Positions 16,752 through 25,696 of a stretch of DNA of 64,000 bases are shown piece after piece. Where the stretch lies: positions 2,363,501-2,427,500 of the forward strand of contig CP051228.1 of assembly GCA_017792345.1 (NCBI GenBank), given 5' to 3'. This DNA comes from Mesoflavibacter sp. (GTDB taxonomy: Bacteria > Pseudomonadota > Alphaproteobacteria > UBA8366 > Aestuariispiraceae). The notes below the pieces were generated by a model that was given only the letters and a program-made list of their open reading frames with translations, did no database searches and had not been told where the DNA came from. The position numbers were made by a program, and so were the translations under genes. The stretch's first letter is position 1. Each line of letters begins with the position of its first letter.

Positions 16752-17372
16752 ATGAACCAGGATAAGCCGACTAGCGGCAAGGCGTCTTCCGGCACGGAAG
16801 GCGATCCGATTACGATCAAGAAATACGCGAACCGGCGCCTCTACAACACGGCGACCAGCAGCTATGTGACCCTGGATCATCTGTCACAGATGGTGCGCGA
16901 AGGCATCGAATTCGCGGTCTATGATGCGAAGTCCGGCGAAGACATCACGCGCGCCGTTCTGACCCAGATCATCGTGGAAGAGGAAAGCAAGAACGGCCAA
17001 AATCTGCTGCCGATCAGCTTTCTGCGCAGTTTGATCGGGTATTACGGCGACAACATGCATCGCATGATGCTGCCGCAATATCTGGACTTCTCGATCCGTT
17101 CCTTCTCGCAGAACCAGGAGAAGATGCAGGATTACATGCAAGAGACCTTCGGTTCGGTCTTTCCGTTCGGCTCGTTCGAGGAAATCGGCAAGCAGAACAT
17201 GGCGATGCTGGAACGCACCATGCAGATGTTCTCCCCCTTCGGCGGTGAGGCCGAGGGCGCGGCCAAGCCAGAACCCAAGGCCAAGAGCGGCGGCGACAAG
17301 GTCGAGGCGCTGGAGAAGCAGGTCGAAGAAATGCAGAAGCAGCTTCGCGCCCTGAAAGAAGGCAAGGACTAG
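16752..17372 (+). CDS. phaR: Polyhydroxyalkanoate synthesis repressor
   Basis: A 206-residue PhaR, the DNA- and PHA-binding repressor of phasin and PHA genes. The conserved N-terminal domain starts ITIKKYANRRLYNTATSSYVTL and continues with HLSQMVREG and TRAVLTQIIVEEE (about residues 20-85); the PHB accumulation regulator domain follows. The C-terminus (about 180-206) is a short coiled coil, VEALEKQVEEMQKQLRALKE. It is divergent from phaE-phaC, with PhaR-type motifs in between, so it probably represses that operon and itself. Confidence 0.96.
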   Translation: MNQDKPTSGKASSGTEGDPITIKKYANRRLYNTATSSYVTLDHLSQMVREGIEFAVYDAKSGEDITRAVLTQIIVEEESKNGQNLLPISFLRSLIGYYGDNMHRMMLPQYLDFSIRSFSQNQEKMQDYMQETFGSVFPFGSFEEIGKQNMAMLERTMQMFSPFGGEAEGAAKPEPKAKSGGDKVEALEKQVEEMQKQLRALKEGKD

Positions 17373-17452
17373 GCCCGTCCACGCCTTGATCGGGGCGGTC
17401 TAACCCAAAAAAATCTACACTGGGATGAAGCGAGCGGTGGCTGTGCCGCCGG

Positions 17453-19231
17453 TCAGGACTTTTTGCCCTTGGCGTGCAGCGATACGACATTGGTGCCGCG
17501 TCCGCCGGCTGTGCCGGTTTTCTTCGGTTTCTTGCCGGTGCGCCATTCCGGCTCGACTTCCGGTTTGCCGAAGAACCAGCCTTGCAGGTAATCGGCACCC
17601 TCGCCGGTCAGAATGTCCGCTTCCTCACCGGTTTCGATACATTCGGCGACGGTCTGCAGTCCGAAGCCATCCGCCAACCCAAGCAGGGTGCGGATGAACA
17701 TCTGATTTTCCCGGTTCGTGGCGACGTCCGTGACGAAAGCCCCGTCGATCTTCACCACATCGACCGTCAGCGATTTCATGTGGCGGAAGGACGTGTAGCC
17801 GGACCCGAAATCGTCCAGCGCGACCTTGCAACCCAGATCCCGAACCGAACTGACGAAGCGCGAGGTGACGTCGAAATCCTCCAACGCCGCCGTCTCGGTG
17901 ATTTCTATGGTCAGGCGCTTGGCAATGTCGGGCCGACCCTTGATCAGGCTGACCAGAGTCCGCAGCCAGGCCGGGTCGGTGACCGTCAGGCTGGAGACAT
18001 TAACGGCCAGGCGCACCTGATTGTGGTGCCGCAGATCGGATACCGCCAATTCCAACGCCCGCAGGTCGAGCGGGCGGATCATGCCCAGCTTTTCGACGAT
18101 CGGGATGAACTGCCCGGCCGAAACGATCTTGCCTTCCTCGTCGATCATGCGGATCAGCGTTTCGTAATAGGCGATCTCACGCGATTTGGCGTCGACGACG
18201 GGCTGATAGGCCAGCACGATCCGGCCCTCGTCGAGGGCCTTCATCACCTTTTCGCCCAGCGCGATATTGGTGCGCTGGCGCAGCCGCTGTTCCTCGGTCA
18301 CCTGATAGGCGATGAAACAGTTGCGGCCTTGTGCCTTCGCCTCCGACAGGGCGCTTTCCGCACCGGTCATGGCGTCCAGGGCTGTGCGGATGAAGCCGGG
18401 GATCTGCGTGCCGCCGACGGACACGGTGATATGAACCGGACCGCTGGGGGTCTCGATCGGGCTGGACCGGAAGGAATCGAGGATTTTTTCCGCCGTGATC
18501 TGCAGGCCTTGCTCGTCGCAATGGGACAGGACGCAGCCGAAACGGTCGCCGCCGATCCGGCCGATCACATCGGTGACGCGCAGGCAGCGTTCGATACGCT
18601 GACCGACGCCGATGATGACGGCATCCGCCGTTTCATGGCCATAGCCGTCATTGATCATCGACAGCTTATCGATCCCGATCGCCAGGTAGCCGCCGGAAAC
18701 CTTGTAGCGCTCGTTATAGGACAGCGCGTTCTGCAGCGCTTCGCGCAGCCGCACCTTGTTCAGATGGCCGGTCAGATCGTCGTAATTGGCGCGGTGTTCC
18801 AGCAGGCTTTCCTGCTGTTTGCGGCCGGTCACGACGCGCAGCGTGCCATACATGCAATCCGGTGCGCCCGACTTGTCGTAAAGCGCGCCGCCCCGGTCAT
18901 GAACCCAGCAGAAGGCACCGTCCTTGCGGCGGATCCGGTATTCGCAGTCATAGGCCTTGCCGGTTGCGAAATGACGGTTCAGCACCTGCAGGCGCCGCGC
19001 CAGATCTTCCGGATTGATGCGTTCACCAAAATTTTCGCCGGTCAGGATTTCGTCGAAGGAATCGGTCCCGAGCGCGGTTTTGGGATTTCCGAACCAGTCG
19101 ATCCGGTCATCTTTGAGATTCCAGCGGTAGCCGAGATCGCCCGACGCCCCCAGGGCCAGACCAGCCAGGGTATCGGACTCCCGCGATTTCGACCCCTCTT
19201 TCGACAACCGGTCACCCTCCTCAAGGACCAT
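17453..19231 (-). CDS. PAS-GGDEF-EAL protein with degenerate GGDEF (c-di-GMP signalling)
   Basis: A 592-residue cytoplasmic protein: PAS (about 25-140), GGDEF (about 150-305), EAL (about 320-565). The GGDEF signature reads GGDRF, so diguanylate cyclase activity is unlikely. The EAL signature reads ETL (YYETLIRM), but other EAL residues remain: AVNVSS, IEITET, ALDDFGSGY, VKIDGAF, AECIET and QGWFFGKP. It may be an active phosphodiesterase. An alternative TTG start at 19207-19205 has a much better ribosome site (GAGGAGG) and would shorten it by eight residues. It stands alone, with no operon partner. Confidence 0.9.
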   Translation of the reverse strand: MVLEEGDRLSKEGSKSRESDTLAGLALGASGDLGYRWNLKDDRIDWFGNPKTALGTDSFDEILTGENFGERINPEDLARRLQVLNRHFATGKAYDCEYRIRRKDGAFCWVHDRGGALYDKSGAPDCMYGTLRVVTGRKQQESLLEHRANYDDLTGHLNKVRLREALQNALSYNERYKVSGGYLAIGIDKLSMINDGYGHETADAVIIGVGQRIERCLRVTDVIGRIGGDRFGCVLSHCDEQGLQITAEKILDSFRSSPIETPSGPVHITVSVGGTQIPGFIRTALDAMTGAESALSEAKAQGRNCFIAYQVTEEQRLRQRTNIALGEKVMKALDEGRIVLAYQPVVDAKSREIAYYETLIRMIDEEGKIVSAGQFIPIVEKLGMIRPLDLRALELAVSDLRHHNQVRLAVNVSSLTVTDPAWLRTLVSLIKGRPDIAKRLTIEITETAALEDFDVTSRFVSSVRDLGCKVALDDFGSGYTSFRHMKSLTVDVVKIDGAFVTDVATNRENQMFIRTLLGLADGFGLQTVAECIETGEEADILTGEGADYLQGWFFGKPEVEPEWRTGKKPKKTGTAGGRGTNVVSLHAKGKKS

Positions 19232-19629
19232 GCGGGTTTCCCGCGCACACGTTTAGAGGGCCGAAACCCTCTCACCCCCCAAAGTTTCCCATCCTCAAGA
19301 ATGACCCGAGCGCACTGTGCCCGCATTCAGATTAAATTTCAAGGCGTTATTGAAATGCCTTAAATTCTGTCTGCACCGTTCGGCGGTTCTGCGGAATGCT
19401 CTTTATGCGATATTCGGTGTGCGTCTCCGGTACAATCTTTGGTATGGATCATTCTGGTGGTGGGCGGATACTGGCCTGTTATGTTTAACAAATCCTTACC
19501 GCCGCCAGTCGCCGTCACTGTCGCATACCGCGCATTGCCGGCTGATCTTATTTCCCTGTTGCGGGCCGGACCATTCCGGCGCACACTTCATATGTATACA
19601 AACAATAATTGGCCACAGGGTTTGGGAGT
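19232..19629. other. 398-base intergenic region between the EAL gene and the hydroxylase cluster
   Basis: This stretch is richer in A and T than the flanking genes. It holds no convincing gene. It must contain the promoters of the minus-strand EAL gene and the plus-strand FAD-binding gene. The clearest site is the palindrome TGTATACA at 19593-19600. Confidence 0.6.
19593..19600. promoter_or_regulatory. Palindrome TGTATACA upstream of the hydroxylase cluster
   Basis: TGTATACA is a perfect 8-bp palindrome 30 bases before the start at 19630. TTGTATACAA-type sites are used by FadR-subgroup GntR regulators. The flanks here are not symmetric, so support is moderate at best. Confidence 0.35.
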
Positions 19630-20505
19630 ATGGCGGTGACGGGACCTTATATAAGGCCGGCCGACCTCTCGGTCGCGCTGGAGATTCTGACGGCGGAGCC
19701 GGACCGCCGAATTGTCGCAGGTGGCACGGATCACTATCCCGCCCGCGTTCAGCCCATGCCGGAAGACCGCATCCTGGATGTCACCGGCATTGGCGGATTG
19801 CGTGGCATCTCAGTTAAAGACGGCGTGGTCCGTATCGGCGCGACCACAACGTGGTCGGACATCCGCAATGCGACGAATTTGCCCCCGGCCTTCGATGGGT
19901 TGAAGGCTGCGGCGGCGGAGGTCGGCGGTCGGCAGATTCAGAACCGTGGGACCCTTGCCGGCAATCTGTGCAACGCCTCGCCTGCTGCCGACGGTATCCC
20001 GCCGCTGCTCAGCCTGGATGCGAAAGTCGTGCTGAGCGGCCTGTCCGGCGCGCGCCGTCTGCCCTTGTCCGACTTCCTGACAGGGTATCGAAAGACCGCC
20101 CGCGCCGCCGGGGAACTGCTCACCGCGGTTGAGGTCCCGTTGCCGCAAGCGGCGGATCGCGGCGGATTCCTGAAACTGGGCGCGCGGCATTACCTGGTGA
20201 TCTCCATCGCCATGGTCGCGGCGGTATTGAAGCCGGACGCGTCAGGCCGGATCGCACAAGCGGCGGTATCGGTCGGGGCCTGCGGTCCGGTCGCCTGCCG
20301 CTTGCCGGAACTGGAAGCGGTGCTTGTCGGTGCCGATCTTGCCGATGATCTGGGGGAACGGGTGACCGACGCCCATCTCGCGGTCCTGTCGCCGATCGAC
20401 GATCCCCGTGCCAGCGCGGCCTATAGGCGCGACGCGGCGAAAACCCTGGTCCGGCGGCTGCTGACCGAATTGAGCGCGGGCTTTGGCGCGAAGGAGGCTG
20501 CATGA
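19630..20505 (+). CDS. FAD-binding subunit of a xanthine dehydrogenase-family molybdenum hydroxylase
   Basis: A 291-residue CoxM/XdhB-type flavoprotein. It accepts electrons from the Fe-S centres of its partner. The FAD motifs are IVAGGTDHYPARV (about 29-41) and GGRQIQNRGTLAGNLCNASPAADGIPPLL (about 97-125). The second half of the protein (about 160-290) is the usual CO dehydrogenase flavoprotein C-terminal domain. ATG 19630 is preferred over TTG 19609. The stop overlaps the next ATG (ATGA, 20502-20505), so it is made together with the Mo subunit. Confidence 0.93.
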   Translation: MAVTGPYIRPADLSVALEILTAEPDRRIVAGGTDHYPARVQPMPEDRILDVTGIGGLRGISVKDGVVRIGATTTWSDIRNATNLPPAFDGLKAAAAEVGGRQIQNRGTLAGNLCNASPAADGIPPLLSLDAKVVLSGLSGARRLPLSDFLTGYRKTARAAGELLTAVEVPLPQAADRGGFLKLGARHYLVISIAMVAAVLKPDASGRIAQAAVSVGACGPVACRLPELEAVLVGADLADDLGERVTDAHLAVLSPIDDPRASAAYRRDAAKTLVRRLLTELSAGFGAKEAA

Positions 20506-23258
20506 GCGAACGTCTTGAAACGCCCCCGCTCTCGCTGACCGTCAACGGGGTTTCGCACCGAATTGACCAGACCGGCAGCAAGCGGTTGAGCCGCCTGCTT
20601 CGGGACGATCTGGGTGTTCAATCGGTCAAGATCGGGTGCGACGCCGGGGATTGCGGCGCCTGCACGGTCTTGATGGATGGAGAGCAGGTCTGCGCCTGCC
20701 TGGTCCCTGCCGGACAGGCCGACGGTGCGGAGATCGTCACGGCCGAGGCGTCGAGCCTGCCGGTCCTGGAACGACTGCGCGACGCGTTCGACCGGCATGG
20801 CGCCGCGCAATGCGGAATCTGTACGCCCGGTATGATCATGGCATCCGCAGCACTTCTGACGCGCGACCCGAACCCGCCCCGGCAGCAGGTGATGGATGCG
20901 CTGGGGGGCGTGCTCTGCCGCTGTACCGGTTATGCGAAGATCGTCGAGGCGGTTCTGGACACGGCCGGGAACGGCCCGGTGCCGGATCACCCCGACGCCG
21001 GATACGCGGTCGGCAGCCGACTTTCCCGGCTGGATACGACCAACAAACTGACCGGACGCGAGGCCTATGGGGCCGACAATTGGCCGGAAGATTGTCTGAG
21101 TCTGCGGGTTGTGCGGTCGCCGCATGCCCATGCCAAATTCGTCCTGGGGGATTTCGCGGCGCTGCATGCGAAATGGCCGGGTCTCGTCCGTGTCCTTACG
21201 GCCAAGGATATTCCCGGCCGCAACGGCTATGGGATCTATCCGCATATTAAGGACCAGCCGGTTCTGGCCGACGGCCGGGTCCTGTACCGGGGGGATGCGG
21301 TCCTGGCGCTGGTCGGCAACCGGGATACGATCGACCAATTGCCGGATGCCGACATTCCCATTTCCTGGGAAGTCCTGCCCGCCGTGACGACGATGGATCA
21401 GGCGACGGCGGATGACGCGCCGGTCCTGCATCCGGGGCAAGCGGAAAAGAACACCCTGATCCGCGGCCGGGTGGTGCGCGGCGATGCGGAAGAGGGCATG
21501 TCCCAATCGGCGGCGACGGCATCTGGGCGGTTCCGCACCGCCTTCGTCGAACACGCCTATATCGAGCCGGAGGCCGGCTTCGCCGTCCGCACCGGCGATC
21601 GGATCGAGGTCTACGCCTCGACCCAGGCGCCCTATATGGACAAGGAGGAAGTGCGGGACGTGCTGGGCATCACGGATGCCGATGTGCGCATCGTCCCGAC
21701 GACCTGCGGCGGCGGCTTCGGGGGCAAGCTGGATGTCGGCGTTCAGCCGATCCTGGCCGTGGCGGCCTGGATCATGGGACGCCCGGTCGGCACGGTCTAT
21801 TCCCGTCCGGATTCCATGCGCGCCAGCACCAAACGTCATCCCGCCGATGTCGAGGCGCGTCTGGGCGCCGATAAGGACGGACGTCTGACGTCGATGATCT
21901 TCCATGCGGATTTCGACACGGGTTCCTATGCGTCCTGGGGACCGACGGTTGCCGGGCGGGTGCCGGTGCATGCGACCGGTCCCTACCGGCTGCCCAATGT
22001 CCGCGCGACCAGCCGTGCGCTGCACAGCAACAATCCGCCCTCCGGCGCGTTCCGGGGCTTCGGCGTGCCCCAGGCGGCCATCGCCAGCGAAACCCTGATG
22101 GACGACCTCGCGCTCAACCTGGGCATCGACCCGCTGGAATTCCGCCTGATCAACGCGATCCGGCCCGGCGACATGACGGCGACCGGTCAGGTCATGGGCC
22201 CGTCGTCGGGCCTGGCGGAATGTCTGGAGGCGGTGCGGCCGCGCTGGCAGGAATGGCGCGCGGCGGCCGAGGCCGCGAATGCAGAAGCCAGCGGACCGAT
22301 CCGGAAAGGGGTCGGTATCGGCTGCATGTGGTACGGCTGCGGCAACACCTCCATGTCCAACCCGTCGCGCATGCGCGTCACTGTCGACCGCGACGGGGGC
22401 TTCACCCTGTATAACGGGGCGGTCGATATAGGTCAGGGCAGCTACACGATCATGCCGCAGATCTGCGCCGATGCGCTGGGTGTTCCGGTGTCCCTGATCC
22501 GTCAGGTCACCGGCGATACCGACCTGACCTATGATGCGGGTAAGACATCGGCGTCGCGCCAGACCCTGGTTTCCGGTCGAGCGGCCCAGGCGGCGGGCGC
22601 ATCCTTGCGCGCTGAAATCCTGAAACGCGGGAATGCCGGTCCCGATGCGCGGATCGTGGCGGACGGCTCTGTTCTGCGCCTTGAGGACACCGACGGCGTC
22701 GTCCGGCATTTGGACCTGCGGGACCTGACAGAGGGCGCTTCCGGTGCGGTTCTGGAAGGGGAAGGCACCTACGATCCGCCGACCACGGCGCTGGATCAGG
22801 ACGGGCAGGGGATTCCCTATGTCTCCTACGGCTTCGCGGCCCAGATCGCCGAGGTCGCGGTCGATATCGAATTGGGCACGCTGAAGACCCGCCGCATGGT
22901 CGCGGCCCATGATGTCGGCCGTGCGGTGAACCCGATGCTTGTCGAAGGGCAGATCCACGGCGGCATCGCCCAGGGATTGGGCCTCGCCCTGATGGAAGAA
23001 TACCTGCCGGGGCGCAGCGAGAACCTGCACGACTATCTGATCCCGACCTTCGGCGACATGCCGGAGATCGAGTGCATTCTGGTCGAGGCCGAGGATCCGG
23101 AGGGCCCGTTCGGCGCAAAGGGGATCGGAGAGCCCGCCCTGATCCCGACCGCGCCGGCCATTCTGGGCGGTATCCGGCACGCGACCGGGGCGCGGCTGAC
23201 CCGGGTGCCGGCTTTGCCGCACCGTGTCCTGGAAGCGATCCGAGGGGCCGGATTATGA
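20502..23258 (+). CDS. Molybdenum hydroxylase with fused [2Fe-2S] and Mo-cofactor domains
   Basis: A 918-residue xanthine dehydrogenase-family subunit. The N-terminal [2Fe-2S] part (1-160) has CDAGDCGAC plus a later CAC, and a second cluster in CGICTPGM and CRCTGY. The Mo-binding part (about 165-918) has GGGFGGKLDVG and GAFRGFGVPQ, and the catalytic Glu is in GIGEPALIPTAPAI near the C-terminus. The small and large subunits are separate in most relatives, so this is a fusion, as in Mop-type aldehyde oxidoreductases. It hydroxylates a carbon next to N in a heterocycle or an aldehyde; the neighbour suggests a nicotinate-like substrate. Confidence 0.93.
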   Translation: MSERLETPPLSLTVNGVSHRIDQTGSKRLSRLLRDDLGVQSVKIGCDAGDCGACTVLMDGEQVCACLVPAGQADGAEIVTAEASSLPVLERLRDAFDRHGAAQCGICTPGMIMASAALLTRDPNPPRQQVMDALGGVLCRCTGYAKIVEAVLDTAGNGPVPDHPDAGYAVGSRLSRLDTTNKLTGREAYGADNWPEDCLSLRVVRSPHAHAKFVLGDFAALHAKWPGLVRVLTAKDIPGRNGYGIYPHIKDQPVLADGRVLYRGDAVLALVGNRDTIDQLPDADIPISWEVLPAVTTMDQATADDAPVLHPGQAEKNTLIRGRVVRGDAEEGMSQSAATASGRFRTAFVEHAYIEPEAGFAVRTGDRIEVYASTQAPYMDKEEVRDVLGITDADVRIVPTTCGGGFGGKLDVGVQPILAVAAWIMGRPVGTVYSRPDSMRASTKRHPADVEARLGADKDGRLTSMIFHADFDTGSYASWGPTVAGRVPVHATGPYRLPNVRATSRALHSNNPPSGAFRGFGVPQAAIASETLMDDLALNLGIDPLEFRLINAIRPGDMTATGQVMGPSSGLAECLEAVRPRWQEWRAAAEAANAEASGPIRKGVGIGCMWYGCGNTSMSNPSRMRVTVDRDGGFTLYNGAVDIGQGSYTIMPQICADALGVPVSLIRQVTGDTDLTYDAGKTSASRQTLVSGRAAQAAGASLRAEILKRGNAGPDARIVADGSVLRLEDTDGVVRHLDLRDLTEGASGAVLEGEGTYDPPTTALDQDGQGIPYVSYGFAAQIAEVAVDIELGTLKTRRMVAAHDVGRAVNPMLVEGQIHGGIAQGLGLALMEEYLPGRSENLHDYLIPTFGDMPEIECILVEAEDPEGPFGAKGIGEPALIPTAPAILGGIRHATGARLTRVPALPHRVLEAIRGAGL

Positions 23259-24763
23259 CGGAAACCCGCATCGCGCCCGCCGTCGAAGCTGCGCCGGCCG
23301 ACCCGAAGGAGAAGGACGCGGACATCGTCCGGTGCGATGCCTGCCCGGTCCTGTGCCGCATTCGGGAGGGACGCAGCGGCGCCTGCGACCGCTATGCCAA
23401 TGAAGGCGGAAAGCTTGTGCGCACCGATCCGTTGGTCCTGATGGGCCGGTCGATCGAAAACGAAACCGGCGAGTTGGTGCCCTTCCTGAAGGATGGCGAA
23501 GGCTGGTCGGGCAAACTGACCGCCGATGCACCGGTCTTCGTCTCCGGCATCGGGGCGACGACGACCTATCCCGATTACAAGCCCGCCCCCTTCATCGTCG
23601 GCAGCCGCTGGCAGGGTGTCGACACGGTCACCGTCGTGACGGAAGGCATTTTCAGCTATTGCTCCGTCAAGGTGAAGATCGACACCGACCGGCATCTCGG
23701 CCCGGAACAGGCCAGCGTGTTGTGCGATGGGGAGCCGGTCGGGCATGTCACGACGGCGGAATACGGATCACAGATGCTGTCGCTGGGCGGCGTGCGTCAT
23801 CTGACCGGCGGGTCCAAGAAGGAAGGCGTCGTCACCTGCGCGACAATGCTGGCTCTTTGTAATAAAGAACCGGTCGAGCTGGAAATCGACGGCGGCGCAA
23901 AGGTCGTCGTTCAGGCGGGCCAGGCGCCCATTGTCGATGGCGAGGCAGAGGAGCGGATGCGGGTCGGCTGTGGCTCCGCCACGATCGGCATCTTCGCCCA
24001 GCAATGGCACGGTCACGCGGACGAGGTCATTGTCGTCGACGACCATATCACCGGCGTCCTGAGCGAACACCAGGCCGGCGCCTATCTGGACATGAAACCG
24101 GCCGGCATCCGGGTGCGCGGGCGCAAGTCGACGCCCGGCCGCTATTTCCAGGTCGCGGAGCCGGGCTCCGGCTGGGGCGGGACGGATATCACCGATCCGC
24201 TGTCGATCATTCAGAAGATCGATCCCAAGACCGCCTGGCCCGGCCTGCGCCTGCTGATGGTCAGCACGACCGGTGAAGACGCGATCTATTGCGAATTGGA
24301 CGGCGATCTGGTGCCTGTGCCGAAGGTCATGCCGGACCCGTTGCAGATCGTCGTTGACCGGATCGCGGAGAATTGCGAACCGGCCCTGTGCTCGGTCGCC
24401 TTTGTCGCCGGGGCGGGCGGCAGCCTGCGTGCCGGGGTGACGGAAAACCCGGTGCGCCTGACCCGGTCGGTGCGCGATGCGCTGACCCGCGTTACCATGG
24501 GCGGCGCGCCCTGCTATCTCTGGCCTGGCGGCGGGATCACGGTTATGGTCGATGTCATGAAGATGCCCGACAACAGTTTCGGCTCCGTCCCGACCCCGGC
24601 GCTGGTCGCGCCGCTGGAATTCACCATGCCGCGCCAGGATTTCGCGCGGCTGGGCGGTCATACCGGGTCGATCGTGCCGCTGGAGGATTTGACGGATGGC
24701 CGCGTCGCGCTGCGCGCGGAGGCCTGGCCCGCCGGCAATCCCTGGCCGATGGGAGGCGCTTGA
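23255..24763 (+). CDS. 6-Hydroxynicotinate reductase-like protein
   Basis: A 502-residue protein similar to the family annotated as 6-hydroxynicotinate reductase, which reduces the hydroxylated pyridine ring to the tetrahydro-oxo form. The N-terminus carries RCDACPVLCRIREGRSGAC, a CX2CX3CX9C set suited to an Fe-S cluster. Further family-like features are TTYPDYKPAPFIVGS, EGIFSYCSVKVKID and MRVGCGSATIGIF. Its ATG overlaps the hydroxylase stop (ATGA). The same enzyme pair, hydroxylase then ring reductase, is known for nicotinate in Eubacterium barkeri and Azorhizobium. The true substrate here is unproven. Confidence 0.75.
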   Translation: MTETRIAPAVEAAPADPKEKDADIVRCDACPVLCRIREGRSGACDRYANEGGKLVRTDPLVLMGRSIENETGELVPFLKDGEGWSGKLTADAPVFVSGIGATTTYPDYKPAPFIVGSRWQGVDTVTVVTEGIFSYCSVKVKIDTDRHLGPEQASVLCDGEPVGHVTTAEYGSQMLSLGGVRHLTGGSKKEGVVTCATMLALCNKEPVELEIDGGAKVVVQAGQAPIVDGEAEERMRVGCGSATIGIFAQQWHGHADEVIVVDDHITGVLSEHQAGAYLDMKPAGIRVRGRKSTPGRYFQVAEPGSGWGGTDITDPLSIIQKIDPKTAWPGLRLLMVSTTGEDAIYCELDGDLVPVPKVMPDPLQIVVDRIAENCEPALCSVAFVAGAGGSLRAGVTENPVRLTRSVRDALTRVTMGGAPCYLWPGGGITVMVDVMKMPDNSFGSVPTPALVAPLEFTMPRQDFARLGGHTGSIVPLEDLTDGRVALRAEAWPAGNPWPMGGA

Positions 24764-24767
24764 GGTT

Positions 24768-25631
24768 ATGACCGGTCCCGCCGTGGCACGGTTAGACGGC
24801 AACAGGCTGCATCTGCAACAGGGTCCGATCGATCTGATCGTGGAAGCGATCGGCGAGGACGCGGCCGTCGAAGCCGCCTATTCGGCGGCGCAATCCTGTT
24901 TCAACGGTCTGTTGGAAGAACTGGCAGCGGAATTGCCGGTCCTGCGACAGGCCAAAGGACCGGCGCCTGCCGGTCCGGTCGCGCAGCGCATGCATGCGGC
25001 CGTGACGGCCCTGCCGGGCGACGTCTTCGTCACCCCGATGGCGGCGGTCGCCGGGGCGATCGCCGACCATGTCCTGGCCGCAATGACCGGTGCTGCCGAT
25101 CTGGCAAAGGCCTATGTCAATGACGGCGGCGACATCGCCTTTCACCTGACACCGGGTCAGATCATGGAAATCGGCCTGATCTCGGACTTGGAACGCGGGA
25201 TCGCGGGAGGCAGGTTGAAGATCGACGCCGCCAGCCCGGTGCGCGGCGTGGCCACCAGTGGCCGCGCGGGCCGGTCCCATTCCTTGGGTATCGCCGACGC
25301 GGTGACGGTCCTGGCGGGCAGCGCCGCCGCCGCCGATGCCGCCGCGACCCTGATTGCCAATGCCGTCGATATCGATCATCCGGCGATCGCGCGAAAACCC
25401 GCCAGCTCATTGGATCCGGACAGCGATCTGGGCGACCGGCCGGTCACCGTCTCCGTCGGCCATATGCGCATGGACGCAATCGCCCGGGCTCTGGACGGCG
25501 GGGTCAGTCGCGCCGAATCCTACCGCCGTGAAGGCGTCATCGAAGATGCGATCCTGTTCCTGCGCGGCGAGAGCCGCATTGTCGGCGCGATGACGGCGCT
25601 GGCGCCGCCCGCCCTGAATTTCCCAGATTGA
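24768..25631 (+). CDS. UPF0280 family protein
   Basis: A 287-residue soluble protein of the UPF0280 family (related in fold to ApbE-like proteins). It is recognised by RMHAAVTAL, FVTPMAAVAGAIADHVLAAM, AYVNDGGDIAFHL, and ATSGRAGRSHSLGIADAVTV, with VDIDHPAI further on. The GGDIA and SHSLGIADAV segments resemble the nucleotide-binding parts of ApbE flavin transferases. The start ATG is five bases after the reductase stop, with GAGG before it. The constant link to the reductase suggests a role in the same pathway or in flavin loading; this is inference. Confidence 0.82.
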   Translation: MTGPAVARLDGNRLHLQQGPIDLIVEAIGEDAAVEAAYSAAQSCFNGLLEELAAELPVLRQAKGPAPAGPVAQRMHAAVTALPGDVFVTPMAAVAGAIADHVLAAMTGAADLAKAYVNDGGDIAFHLTPGQIMEIGLISDLERGIAGGRLKIDAASPVRGVATSGRAGRSHSLGIADAVTVLAGSAAAADAAATLIANAVDIDHPAIARKPASSLDPDSDLGDRPVTVSVGHMRMDAIARALDGGVSRAESYRREGVIEDAILFLRGESRIVGAMTALAPPALNFPD

Positions 25632-25696
25632 GTTTCCCGAATTGAATGTCCCCCACAGACCGAACCGCCCCAAATTGAGGCCTGAAGGAAACCGCC

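Noticed and set aside
17474..19363. 629-codon open frame opposite the EAL gene
   Set aside because: Antisense of well-recognised GGDEF-EAL motifs; no domain of its own.
20421..23222. 933-codon open frame on the minus strand opposite the Mo hydroxylase
   Set aside because: The plus-strand protein has clear Fe-S and Mo motifs. The reverse frame is rich in Arg, Gly, Pro, Ala, as expected from GC-rich antisense DNA, and has no known domain.
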